64,000 nucleotides of DNA from the NCBI GenBank assembly GCA_000320545.1, contig ADNK01000241.1, positions 1-64,000 on the forward strand, read 5' to 3'. This document shows, piece after piece, positions 12,111-24,425 of the stretch (the stretch's first letter is position 1; the number at the start of each line of letters is the position of its first letter). A program made the translations under genes and the position numbers. The stretch is from Bigelowiella natans CCMP2755 (taxonomy: Eukaryota > Cercozoa > Chlorarachniophyceae). A model generated the notes under the pieces. It was not told the DNA's origin. It saw only the letters and a list, made by a program, of their open reading frames with translations, and made no database searches.

Positions 12111-12803
12111 ATGAAGAGGGATGCAAGGGAACGATCCTCCCTTTCCGGTTCGAAGAAGGAAAAGAAAAACACGTCAATGTACAGAAGTACCTACCGCGAC
12201 AAGAAGCAGAGGGAGGACATGATCGCAATGAATCAGAAGAAACAACGGATAATCGAAGCTCGGGAGAGAATACAGGTATTACTTTAGTGGTTTTGATTAT
12301 TTCATGACCCCTGTTCGACGAGGTGGGAATTGCTGTGCTCGAAATACATCTCCACCGTTTCTTCAACACCAATAATTACACACGAGCAACAAAAACACCA
12401 CTTTATTCCGGAGAAAAGTAATGAATGTTTATCCTATTCTAAGGTTCATGAAAGGGAGTTCGATGCACTGAATCAGAGTCACACAACAGAAGTGGCAAAA
12501 ACACTTGCTCTCGAGGAAGAGGTCAATTTCTAAGCTGATGTGGTGAATACATACTGACCGCAATGATCTTGACTTAATAACGCACGCCTCCCCTACACCA
12601 TTTTTTCTCCCTGTTTTCGTATTATATATTTTTATGGATAAATTGCCACAAAAGCAAACTGAAATATTAACGATGAAAATCCACATTTCAGGTGAAAGCT
12701 CTCTCAGAGGATCTGAAGCTTTTGCGCACGCAGGTGGGCGAGCTCAATCGTAAGCCGCAGGAAGAGGTAGTATAAGCTTTATATGATCTATCCTGAAAAC
12801 ACG

Positions 12804-12882
<79 letters not shown>

Positions 12883-14562
12883 GTGCACACACACCTTATT
12901 ATTCCCCCTCAGCCAATGCTGAAAAAGCTAAAAACTCTCGAGGCGCAGCTCAGAGTTCAACGATTACGCGAACAGGAGTCGCAAGAGAGATGCTATGATG
13001 CGTCCCAAAAGTTGAATGGGACTGCCCATGACCTGCATGTTATGAGTGCCCAGGAGGCTGACATCGACGCTTTTTTCGAGAAGAGAATCCTTGAAACCAA
13101 GGAAATCGCTTCCACAAGAAAAGCATTACGCAAGAAGAGAGAGAACGACAGGGCCAAGGCGAGATCCAGAGCTTTCAAGAAGCAACAAATGAAAATGGAC
13201 TCTATAACCAATAATCTGTAAGTAACAATCTCCCGATCACACTCTTTATCTCTCTCTCCACACGTGAATTTTTGCGCATCTTCACAACAGCACATAAGTA
13301 CTGTACTTCCAATATACTCTTTCACTAAATTCACGCCTCATCGCCGTTACAGCTTCGACCGCAGTACGGTCGACCACCAGGCAAAGGTGCGCACGCGACT
13401 CGCAAAGGACCTTCGAGAGGCCAAGCAATTCGCCGATATGCAAGATAACGCGCATCTTGATGCAATGCGCCGCCGCACGGATAATGTTATCTCCCTCAAG
13501 GCGAGTACAGACGCATCGCGCGCCAACATCATTGGTGCCCAGGAAAGAAGAAAGAAACGGGAGGCCAGGGCGCGCTCACGAAGAGAAGCAGAGCGCGCAG
13601 AGTTGGCCAAAACCAATCGTAACCCCGAGGCCATTCTACGTGCACGCGAAGCAGCCACAGAAAGCACTGGCCAGCGGGAGGAGATTGAACGCAGGATACA
13701 CAAGCAGAAGATGGAGCTCCTCGATCGGTAATGTTTTACCAGAAGCACCAGCAGTGCACTCCCTACAACTAGATATGATAAATGTAAATAGTAACGCACA
13801 ACATTTTACACACACACACACACACACACACATCTTTCTAGAAGAAGTGGTTATTTATGTAAACAAGTGCGACACACACACACACACACACGCACGCACG
13901 CACGCACACCACGCATATACCAGACTGCACGAGGAGCATCGACGGGATCGAGTAGCGAGTGGTGTAGTCTTCTCGAAAAAGGAGCAGCGAGAACGACTAG
14001 CTCGAGGCTGCGTCGCCCGCAATAAAGAGGATAGGGTCCGATACACGAAGAGCCTGATGCCGGATAAGAGACAGAACTTTCTCGACCATTACATGGTATT
14101 TTCACCATCGTCACTGAGAGTGTGCAAGGGATCAGTGATCCAGCTAGTGGCGCTCTGCACCTTCTTGTTGGGTGTAGAAATGCAGCATCCGCGCAAAAAA
14201 CATATTTATGCAATTTTTTTTTGGTCCTACGGCATGGGTCAAGAAATCGGTGCGTCCCCCCCCCCCCCCCCACCCCTGGCACCGGTGGGAGTTCTTTGGT
14301 TTTGTTTTCCTTCTGGTAGACAGATGTTCGTTGCTGCTGCCACTGGCTGATGGAGATATTGCTATGCTGACGTGTTTGCTTCCGTAGAAATCGCAGACGC
14401 TCGCAGGGACTGATCTAATTGATGTTTCGGGAACGAAAGGCCCAATCTACGGGTCCAAGGTCGGCTGCTCGCACCTTTCCCACCTTCCTGCTCATATGTT
14501 AGCCTTTGCCTCTTCTCTTGCCACATAGCTTATCAATTCAATCGTCAGGAGCCAACTTATAA

Positions 14563-14618
<56 letters not shown>

Positions 14619-16968
14619 AGAAATATAGAGTAAGAAACTCATGAGTCTTCCCTTTTTTTTCCCGTCCACCCTAGGTAATGCCAGTGAAGCAGAAATCATT
14701 CGGCCTCGGCCGGGCCAACATAGAGGCGATCAAGCGTGAGCAAATTCTCTATCCGGATGTGACATATAATGAGTCACTTCTCAACGTCCCTGACATCGAG
14801 AAGCAGCCGCGGTTTGGGCGCACAATGGCGGAACCGTCCCTGGATTCGTCCGATGAGGACAACGACGGCGACGAATCCAAGCAGAAGAAGCAACATGACG
14901 TAGAGGCTAGGCGGCCACCCACAGCCCTTGACCTCGACTCTGCACTGTCCGGAGGGAGGGGGAAACCGCCTGTGAAGATATTTAAGGCTCCCGTACTCGA
15001 CAAGTAATGACTACCACTATTTCTCTTCCTTTTTCAAACGCGCATTCTTTGCTGAGAGTGCATATAACCAGGTACATGGAACGGAAGCTTCGTGAAGTGC
15101 GTGCAGAGAGGGAGGCACTGCTGCGAAAGGGCGTGGAGAAGAAGATACTCGGGAAGACGTATAAAGGATCTAAATTTCTCTGCCAGCCAGAAATCGTAGA
15201 ATTCAAGGACTTTATCGTCGGGAAGAAACGCAGGAAGCGAGTCGTGCTAACCAACGTCTCCTTCACATTCAATAGCTTCCGCGTGGAGGGCATAGAGATG
15301 AAGTATCAGGTGAAGAGATGTCCTCTTGATGGTCGTTCGACAACGATTTTTTTAAAAGAATAAATCCTTCGTAACGGCGCAGAAAGCACCGCACCGATGC
15401 ACCACCATCATCGTCATCAATCATCTTTTAAAAGTAGCTCCCACTCCATGTTTTGTGCAGGACCTGTTCGAAGTAAACTATAAGCCTCCGGGGCGTATGT
15501 CAGCAGGGCTGACCGCCACGATCGAGATCGTATTTTTGCCCGAGCAGAACCTGGATATCATAACGTACCTCGCTCTCATCACAGAGACAGGGCCGCTCAG
15601 GATTCCGATCGAATGCCGGACGCGCAAGGTAAGGAGAAAATTGACAAAGGAGAGGTCGGAGGGTAGTGGTGGAGGGGATAAACGCAGCGTGTTGTGCGGC
15701 GGTGATCGTGAAGAACAAAAAATTAAGCTATTGGCGTGCCACACATATTCCCCTCCCCCCCCTCCTCTAGGTCGATATCGCTGTTCCATCCCCCCATCTA
15801 GAGCTGGGCGCGCTCGCCTGTGGCGAGACTCTTCATCGTACAATCACAATTGTGAACCGTGGCGCGCTTCCCATCGACTTCGAAACCATATTTGACGAGG
15901 ACATGGGGGAGGCTCTGGGCTCTGCGACCTTAGAGGACGCACAAAAGGCTATCAGCTTCGCCGGGAGTCCCACACGCATAGGGGGCTACTCCTCAAGGAA
16001 AATTCACATCACGTTCAAGCCGGAAAAGGCTGGCAGCTTTGACTTGGTCGCACGCGTGGTCTTCGGGCGCCAGATTAAGTGCTGCGATCAAGGCTTTCCT
16101 ATCGATTGGGGTTCGCCAAGGGAGTTTCCACTGCGCATCACTGGCCGCGCAGACGAAGTGCCAGTTTATGTGGAGAGGGAGAGCCTCGATCTGCAGACAT
16201 GCGTCCTGGGTAAGCTATATCGAACCAAGCTAGTGCTCCGAAACCGCTCCAACAACTCACAGAAGGTAGCCATCTAATAGATGGCAGGACTAATGAGGAA
16301 CAAGAATTATTGCATTTTCCTTGCTTCCGGCAAGGCATCGTCGTGGGTGGGGAGGGGTGATCTGGTTTTCTTTTAGCGCGATAAAGATCTGACTTTTGCA
16401 ATCCTGATTCAATAAATTGATATGACTTTGCTACCCCCCTACCACCAGGTGTCTCTGAAGGCACCACGGCCTTTATCTAGCGTTATCAAATTCACTCCTC
16501 GTGATGGCTACGTGCAGGTTTAGAACAGAGCAAATGACAATTATAAAAATGAATTGAGAGGATGCCGTTACTCTCTCTCTCTTTCTCTCTCTTCCTCTCT
16601 CTCTCTCTCTCTCTTTCCCCCCTACCCCCCCTCCACACACATTCAAAGCAACACATATTCGAGGATTTAAGACGCACTTTCACTTGCTTTCTAGACCGAC
16701 GTGCCGTTGGTCGTGAGCGTGCAGTTTGTCCCTACTGCGTCATTCGAGCGGAAACTCCTCGTCAAAGACTACTACGACGGCGAGCAACGAGCACTAGACA
16801 TTGGACTTACGGTTGATGTGCCAGGCCAAACACTGCCTGTGGAGTACAGGTAGTAGCAGCAGCACGGTGTTTTGCGTGGCCGTTGCATTCGGAAAAGCCA
16901 AAGAAGGGGAGGGGGGAGAGTGCAAGCTTTTCATCACCATAATCATTAAACAGCATTGCACTACAATT

Positions 16969-17045
<77 letters not shown>

Positions 17046-17653
17046 ACCTCCCATCACGAATTAAACGCATACATACAAACACACAAACACGCATATCTTT
17101 CCTTAGAATTAAGGCCCAATTCACGACCTCCGCACTATTGTTTGAGAGCGGTGACGACAAGGAGCATGGTAGTGAGGGCAAGGGCATCGACAATGAAAGC
17201 GACCTTGTGCTTGACTTTGGGCGCTGCTATACGTCTCACACTGTCGCGAAAACGATCCGTATCACGAACAACTCGAGTATCTTGCAGAGAGCAGGCTTCG
17301 TCGAATTGCCATCAGTTGCGCAGGTAGGTACAGTTTGCGGGTCTTTGAGGGAAGGAAACCCCCTTTTCTGGCACATTTTTCTTAAGAGCGATACTGCAAT
17401 TTAATCTCAATCTCTTCTTAATTCTTTCTCTTGCTCCATTCTGATTTCGTTCTATCTTTTTTTTCGTATTTTTAAAAGATACTTCCGACCGCCTTCATGG
17501 CGATTTTGCCCGGGCAGACGGTGACGCGCCATATTCTTTTCCGCCCAATCGCTGTTGCGGAGTATAACATCAAGGTGACCCACCTGTTGAAGTTAAATTC
17601 GCAGCGTATCGTAAATACGTCGGCGGATTAAATTCTATACGAAAATGATAGAA

Positions 17654-17711
<58 letters not shown>

Positions 17712-17881
17712 TGTGTGTGCGTGTAATCGTAAATGACATCTTGTGGCAGCATATAAAAGAGAGAAGCTTTTTAAGTGCTGCATTATTGAATAGTAATTTC
17801 TGAGGGAGCTTTTCGTTTGCATATATATACCTTTGAGCCGGAATATAAATATTTTATCTATGTCCATTAACAGGCTATATT

Positions 17882-17948
<67 letters not shown>

Positions 17949-20026
17949 TGTATTAACCTTCCATACTGTAGCTTTTCTGCCGAGCAAACCTGGGCGACAC
18001 GTACACGATCCACTGCCGCGGAAAGGGCGCGAAGCCATCCCTCTCCTTTCTACACTCGAACCTGAAGCTTGCTGCCACAGCCGACGGCCATAGAGAGCAG
18101 GTGCACACCTACCTCACGAGCGAAGTGGATATCCCAATGGCCTTCAACTTTGGCATCAAGAACAACCCATACCTGGAGGTAACAATAAGACGCTCTCCTT
18201 ATTTGCCATGCCCCATCGCCATCTTTACATTGACGTGCTCTACACATCATAATAGGGGAACATCCCTGGGACTCCGGAGGCTTGGCAGAACAGTTTCTTG
18301 AGCATCTCACCAGCATCCGGCGTGATCAAACCTCGCGGTACCGTTCGTGTACAGATTGACTTTCATCCTGAGGTGAGGGTGGAGAGCTACCTGCGCGAGC
18401 TCGGGCTGGCACCGAAATTAAAGGAATCCGTTGTCGGGGGTGTGTACATAACTTACACTAATACGCGCGCGCGCACACACACACACACAATATACGTGTA
18501 TGTGTATATGGGGAGGGGGGGATGCAGGTGTTTATTTGCGGGGCACTGATGTTATTTTGTCCTCTGTAATTTATAGCTGGCGACGGTGAATCAAAAGAAG
18601 GTGGCGAGGAAACGAATGAAGGAGGAGATGATGGCGAGGATGAAGCCGCCGCATCAGCGGCAGCCACAGCGGAAGTGAAAGGTGACGAGAAGGATGCAGA
18701 CGCTTCCTTGCCGAAAAACCCAGAGGATGATGAGAATCCTGACGCCGCTGTGCAGTTAATGCTCAAGGATATCGTCACGTTCAGCTCCAGTGCGTTCCCC
18801 AAAACTATCATCAAGGTTCCAGGAAAAGAAGAAGAAGAAGAAGAAGAAGAAAAAGGGGTGGGCGAGGTAAAAAGCGAAGACATCGCTGCTGACAGCAACC
18901 TTGACGCTGCTGCTGATGACGAGAAGACCAAGGACAGCGCACAGAAGCAGCTAGAGCCCTGGTCGCGACATGCCCGCACGCTTATCTCGCTGTTCGCTGC
19001 ACCAGAGGAACATGTGCTGGCCGCGAGGAGTAGCGCCTCGGGGAAACTTTCCGTGGCCCCCGAGCAGCACTACCTCTCCATTAGTACGACCGTTGTCGAG
19101 CCGAAACTCCGCGTAGCGCCGCGTTGCATCCACTTCGGCCAGGTTGTGTGCGGCCAAAAGGCGGTGCAGATGCTCCAACTGAGCAACACGAGCGACCGCG
19201 AGATGTCAGTGAGGTTGCGGCCCCTGGGTGCCTCAAGCCCCTTCCGTGTCCTCAACGCGCCGCGTAAGCTCGCGGCTGGTTCCAAACGGACGCTGCTCGT
19301 CGAGTTCCAGAGCAGCGTGGAGAGACGCTTCGTAGAGGTTTGTTGTACTATATGGTACTAGTGCAGTAGTTTCAGTAGTAGCAGTTGAAGAAGCAAAAGA
19401 AGAAGAAGAGAAAGCACTGACAAATCCCTTCCAATGCATCCCTCAGCCTCGCTCCTCCCTCCCTCGATCACCTCAATCGCGCGTGTTATCTGATCGATTA
19501 TCATCAATCCTTCACCCTCCCCTTCCCACGATCACCTCAGGTCCTCAACCTCTCGGCGGACGACTGCGCACTGAGCATCGGGCTGGTGGGGCAAGGAGTG
19601 ACGTCGGAGCTCGAGATAAAGTATTCAACGGTGGAACAGAGGTTCTTGCACGCCGGCGACATTTTGTGCGGGGACAGTCGCGTAGAGCCCATCACTGTGA
19701 CGAACAAGTCAGAGTTTCCGTTTTCCTTTAATCTTGGTCGGCGTTCTGAGCCTTTTGACCCATGTGAGAAAGGAGAGAGCGGCCTCGCGGAGTTCAATTT
19801 CGTCCCGAAAGCAGGCCGGATACAACCGGGTGAAACACTTGAGATTAAGTGCTCCTTCCAAGCCGACCGGGTAAGTACCACGCCATCTGCTACTACCGTC
19901 ATAGGGGTTAATCTGTGTAGGCGTCTTCCATACGCAACAAAATATCCCAAATCTGCTCGAAGTTCACAGTTGACGTGTGTCGGGCTACTAATCATACCCG
20001 AGAAAATGCACATATAAACCTACTCG

Positions 20027-20089
<63 letters not shown>

Positions 20090-20718
20090 ACATGCTCACA
20101 TAGATAGAACACCATTACTATCCAACCACGTTTTCAATTCTTCTGTCTCCACCCATCCTTCTTCCCTTAAATTAGCCTTCGCTAGACTATAAGACGACAT
20201 TACTCATTGGACGGTACACTGTACCAGTGCGGGGGCGTTGCCACTCCGATCAGCTCTTTTTCATCCCACCGCCTTCGCCGAAAAAGCTAGCCCCGCCACA
20301 CCCAGTCGAGCAGATTGTAGAGGTGCGGATCATAGTTGTCATTGGCAAAACAATTAAGAATAGAATCCATCTGCAGCCGGGCCATTACCACCTTGCGATC
20401 GTCCTCCTCCTCCTCCTCCTCCTACTCCTCCTCATCCATTCTTAGCAGTTCAAACCATAGCATGGCGGATATGCAAATATTCTCTGGGAACATACTCCGA
20501 TGCCTTTTTTGTCACGAAACATCGAATAACTCTAGGGTTGATGATCTGCCATTTTTTTTGCAATCTTAGGAGGGGAAGCCAGATCCTGCCACCACGCACG
20601 TAGACCCCTTCGCTTTCCTTGATTCGCTTGGAGCTGAAGATGAAGCAAAGGGGGGGGAAGAAAAAAAGGGGGAGGAAGAGTCTCTTGCACGTGACCCAGT
20701 AGTGCTCGAGCTCAGACC

Positions 20719-20758
<40 letters not shown>

Positions 20759-21489
20759 GTGTGTGGGGGCGGAGTGTGTGGGATTATAGCTATGCCTTGA
20801 TATATACCACAGAACATGTGCAATTCATTTCCATCATTTTTTGACGTTCATCTTTCTACCAAAAACGTAGAAGAGAGCGAAGGTGAAGAGAGAGCTCAAG
20901 CAGCGTTCAAGTCGTACCAGCACACCCCCTGCTTCGGCTAAAGAAGCTGGGGATATCAAGGAGGAGGACTGGAGACCGGATGATGGAAAGTACCGAGCCA
21001 AGGTCATTGTAGGGAGCTGCCTTACTCAGGTACTTAGTGTGTGTGTGTGTGCAAGATAAGCATCGTAAATACACGCACAACGCATACCTACACACATACT
21101 TAAATTTATATTCATTCAAATTTGATTCATTTTACATAGCACGTCTGCATAGGTTCGACATGATGTAAATACATTGAGCATACGATAATATAGAGAGTCG
21201 GTGTTTAAATGCGCGCTGTTGTCGCTTTCCCCTCCCAGGATAAGTCCAAATCATCATCCGGGTCGTACGAGTTTACATTTGCGGAGGATTCCAAAGACAA
21301 AGAGGCAGTGATAGCAATCGAGCCGTCTTCAAAGTCGATCGAGCCGGGCAAGGTGCAAGAAGTCATATTTACATTCGATCCAGAGAAGTATGAGGAGCAG
21401 CTGCGAGAGAAGGCGGACGACGGTTTGCCATCGGTCGTAATATATTTAAGCCGAACAACTATCTTTCTCCCTCTCTCCCTCTCTCTGTC

Positions 21490-21530
<41 letters not shown>

Positions 21531-21747
21531 GACACACACATATCCCTAGTATGCCCTAGATGTATTTTTGGAGCTCATAATACGCAATTTGTCTGTCGTA
21601 CCTACCCATGCTCTTCCATGATGACTCTGATATCAGACTGGAAGCCTGAAGGTGAACATAAAGTGTAAGCTTAAAGGAGGCTACAGGAAAGACGGTGCGG
21701 GGGAGCAAGAGCTGAACCTATGCCTTCTAGCAAATATTGATCGATGA
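12111..21747 (+). CDS. CFAP74: CFAP74-like ciliary central-apparatus protein
   Basis: Start ATG at 12111; the first exons (12111-12275, 12444-12521, 12692-12766, 12913-13217, 13353-13727) splice in frame. Residues 1 to about 350 are a charged coiled coil (DRLHEEHRRDRVAS, NFLDHYM). The first ASH/MSP-like domain spans 15075-15630 (FKDFIVGKKRRKRVVLTNVS, then KPPGRMSAGLTATIEIVF and ETGPLRIPIECR). The next begins VPSPHLELGALACGE and has TITIVNRGALPIDF near 15850. Further repeats are ESLDLQTCVLGKLYRTKL (16180), RCIHFGQVVCGQKAVQ (19130) and GDILCGDSRVEPITVTNKSE (19660). Acidic low-complexity linkers lie at 18590-18950. The last exon ends LCLLANIDR. In animals and Chlamydomonas CFAP74/FAP74 belongs to the C1d projection of the central pair and is needed for normal beating. 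The order coiled coil, then ASH repeats favours CFAP74 over HYDIN or CFAP47. Confidence 0.82.
12806..12879. repeat. Compound (AC)n-(AG)n microsatellite
   Basis: About 35 bases of AC switch without a break to about 39 bases of AG, inside a CFAP74 intron. Confidence 0.9.
13807..13910. repeat. Two (CA)n tracts in a CFAP74 intron
   Basis: CA repeats at about 13807-13834 and 13874-13891, the latter running into a GCAC-type repeat, between the exons ending at 13727 and starting near 13922. Confidence 0.8.
14567..14616. repeat. (TA)n microsatellite
   Basis: About 50 bases of pure TA in a CFAP74 intron. Cruciform-prone. Confidence 0.9.
16971..17042. repeat. Compound (CT)n-(GT)n microsatellite
   Basis: CT repeat to about 17006, then GT repeat, in a CFAP74 intron. 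Confidence 0.9.
17653..17718. repeat. (GT)n-(GA)n-(GT)n microsatellite
   Basis: A GA block flanked on both sides by GT blocks, in a CFAP74 intron. Confidence 0.9.
17885..17945. repeat. Compound (CA)n-(TA)n microsatellite
   Basis: CA repeat to about 17911 followed by TA repeat, about 25 bases upstream of the next CFAP74 exon. Confidence 0.9.
20029..20092. repeat. Compound (CT)n-(CA)n microsatellite
   Basis: CT repeat passing into CA repeat at about 20065, CFAP74 intron. A (TA)n tract at about 20720-20750 and a (CA)n tract at about 21495-21525 lie further on. Confidence 0.85.
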
Positions 21748-22477
21748 CACAAGCGATCCCCATAATGATCTTGTGTGTCATATCGACGCGTGTACCATGG
21801 CGGAAACTGTAGATATGCGTGCATTGGCGGTCGTGTTCAAGCGATTTTCGAGACAGTAGATGTATTTTCTAGATCTATGAATTCAAACATTGTAGAGCAT
21901 AACCGACTATTTTTGAGGACAAGACATTTTTATTTGTTTATTACCCAAACCGGTGATGTCACTCATTGCGATACGCCTGCTAGCCTGCTGCGTGCATCTC
22001 AACCTTCATGTCTATGTATTCGCCAGCGCAATATAGTAGCATATAGATGCGAAGAACGCGCGTGCAGCAGACTGGAAAATTTCGATCGCTTCGGAGCACG
22101 TCATCAAAGCAGTTGTCACAGTTTGCATGCACATGGGCAATGTGACTTGAAAGACAGAATGTGATTAGTTCATTGCATCCGTTTCACATTGAGCGCCACA
22201 CATGCAACACCACAATTCAGTCCACGCATCGCGATCGCAGCGGCAAGAGCCATGTCTGTTTCCGGTGCGTATTGACATTTATAACATATTACTATTTAAT
22301 GCTGAATGACACTGAATTTCAGGGAAGGTGATTTATGTGATCAAGGTGACTCTCTGATCTAATAGAACGCCCCTCGATCTGCTTGTCTCCCACGCTCCAT
22401 CTACATCTTCATCCTTAGAATATAAGAAGCTACGTGCATGCACTGTTGCTTCCAGTCGAAGCGTATAATTCTATGTG

Positions 22478-22479
<2 letters not shown>

Positions 22480-22517
<38 letters not shown>
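22480..22517. repeat. (TA)n microsatellite, first of a pair
   Basis: Pure AT/TA tract; a second of similar length at 22562-22595 is separated by 44 bases of unique sequence. Either could fold as a hairpin. Confidence 0.9.
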
Positions 22518-22519
<2 letters not shown>

Positions 22520-22557
22520 ATGACCATTGAAACAATTTAAACATTTCATTACATCCG

Positions 22558-22597
<40 letters not shown>

Positions 22598-22756
22598 TGC
22601 GGATCGGATGCTACACATTAATTCCTTTATTGTTTCGGTTCCTTTGATTATTTGTTGTCATTTTTCTTCGCTCTACGGTGGCTGCTAAGGCTGTCCAACG
22701 ACCCTAGCTTGTTCCCGCGTTGCTCCGTCTTGCATCCTTTCGTAATATTATGACCT

Positions 22757-22758
<2 letters not shown>

Positions 22759-22801
<43 letters not shown>
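22759..22801. repeat. (TC)n microsatellite
   Basis: Uninterrupted TC dinucleotides downstream of the Rab-like gene. Confidence 0.9.
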
Positions 22802-22803
<2 letters not shown>

Positions 22804-22909
22804 AGTGGCCATCTTCGCATGTGGTCGCATCGGGACCCCGGAATCTCGTTTTGCGCCGAAATAAGCAGCACGATGATCTGCGAACGAATTGGGGGGTTGA
22901 CACGCGTAA

Positions 22910-23109
22910 CTAACTAATACGAGCAGCGGAGCAGCAGGCTGCCTAAGCGAGCGAAAGTTTGTAGGATATTATATGCGTGTGATTTGGTTGTTTCCATGAG
23001 TGACTGACCGATTATTGCGTTTCTCGTCCTCAAGCGTGAATGTGGAAGCAGCTTTGGGTTGCTGCTGCTGCTGCTGCTGCTGTTACCACGATGATGTTGT
23101 GAGCACCAG

Positions 23110-23150
<41 letters not shown>

Positions 23151-23461
23151 TGTGAGTTTGAACAAAATGAGAATGTAACACTATGGGATCTGCAGAGAAT
23201 ACACGTTTTCGACTATCAGAATTACGACAATATTGGGTGCTGCCTTCTCTTGTTTGTACATGTAGCAACGGTCTAATTGTCATGATTGCGTGTTGATGGC
23301 CCCCGACCTCGCTGGCGGCTACGGCACTGCCCGCTTTCTGAATCAGGCTAGTGAATGCTGCGTCGACATGCGACCCATCTAAAGCCTGCTCACGATTACA
23401 AAGGAGAAAAAACACATCATATCTCATTCAATTATTCCCGTATTATTATTGCCGTCCTCCA

Positions 23462-23532
<71 letters not shown>

Positions 23533-23665
23533 CGAATAATCATTGTTAGAGCTATCATACTCCAGATTATTATTTAAGTTTCTGATCTCTCTGCAATCTT
23601 TCTCCTTTCCCATCCCCCCCCTTCGTTCAAATGAGCGATTCTAACTAATCTGCAGGAAGAAAATA

Positions 23666-23698
<33 letters not shown>

Positions 23699-24389
23699 AG
23701 CAAGGCGTTTCAACCGAGCACTCGAAGAACTCCGCCTACGAAGGCAATCACACACACGTTCGTACATGCTTATTCATGTTGTGGAGAAGAAAAACACGCA
23801 ACGGTAAAGACGACACATAACCAGGAGACAGCAGAGGCTACTTCAGATCTCGCTCTCAAAAAGCGAGATTCGTCTTACTTATTTCTTTACGTTTCAAGTT
23901 TGAATACGAAAATATATGTATATTAGTGTGCACGCATATAACGATGTGTTTTCGGACCCTTAGACTTTTGTGAGATACAATATGGATGTATTTTCATCTT
24001 ATAATGTTGTTTTCCTCCACGAATCCGCACCTTTATCTCATTCGCCAGCAATTGCCCCCGTTCTGCCTCCACCTTCATCGTGCCAAAAAAATCACCGAAA
24101 GATATCGAATACAGGGGAAGCGGGGAGAGGGGATGACGCAACGGAAAATAAAACAAATCAATATCAGTTCTGATTGTAGGTTGAGAACGCCTATTTTTAC
24201 CGAACACTCGAGGGAACACAGTGTAAACTATTTCTCTAGTAATTTTCGCTCGAGAATACGTTCGGTCAAGACAAGACGAGAGGTTTCTCACTTACCACTC
24301 GCTCAGGTGCTAAGTCTAATTTGTTGGCGATCAGTACTACTTCGAAGTTTCCGTCCTGCAGCGATGGAAGAAGAAGGTAGTGTGCATAG

Positions 24390-24425
<36 letters not shown>

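Larger units (their letters stand above)
21748..22909. other. Convergent spacer between CFAP74 and Rab-like gene
   Basis: Both flanking genes end here. The left half has scattered CTAG words (TTTCTAGATCTATG near 21866, GCTAGCCTGC near 21979), but fewer than other 3' spacers. Two (TA)n tracts (22480-22517 and 22562-22595) and a (TC)n tract (22759-22801) follow. No coding exon was recognised. Confidence 0.5.

Noticed and set aside
15072-21747. Naming the ASH-repeat gene HYDIN
   Set aside because: HYDIN is several times longer; the coiled-coil N-terminus and the GALPIDF and PPGRMSAG motifs fit CFAP74 better.
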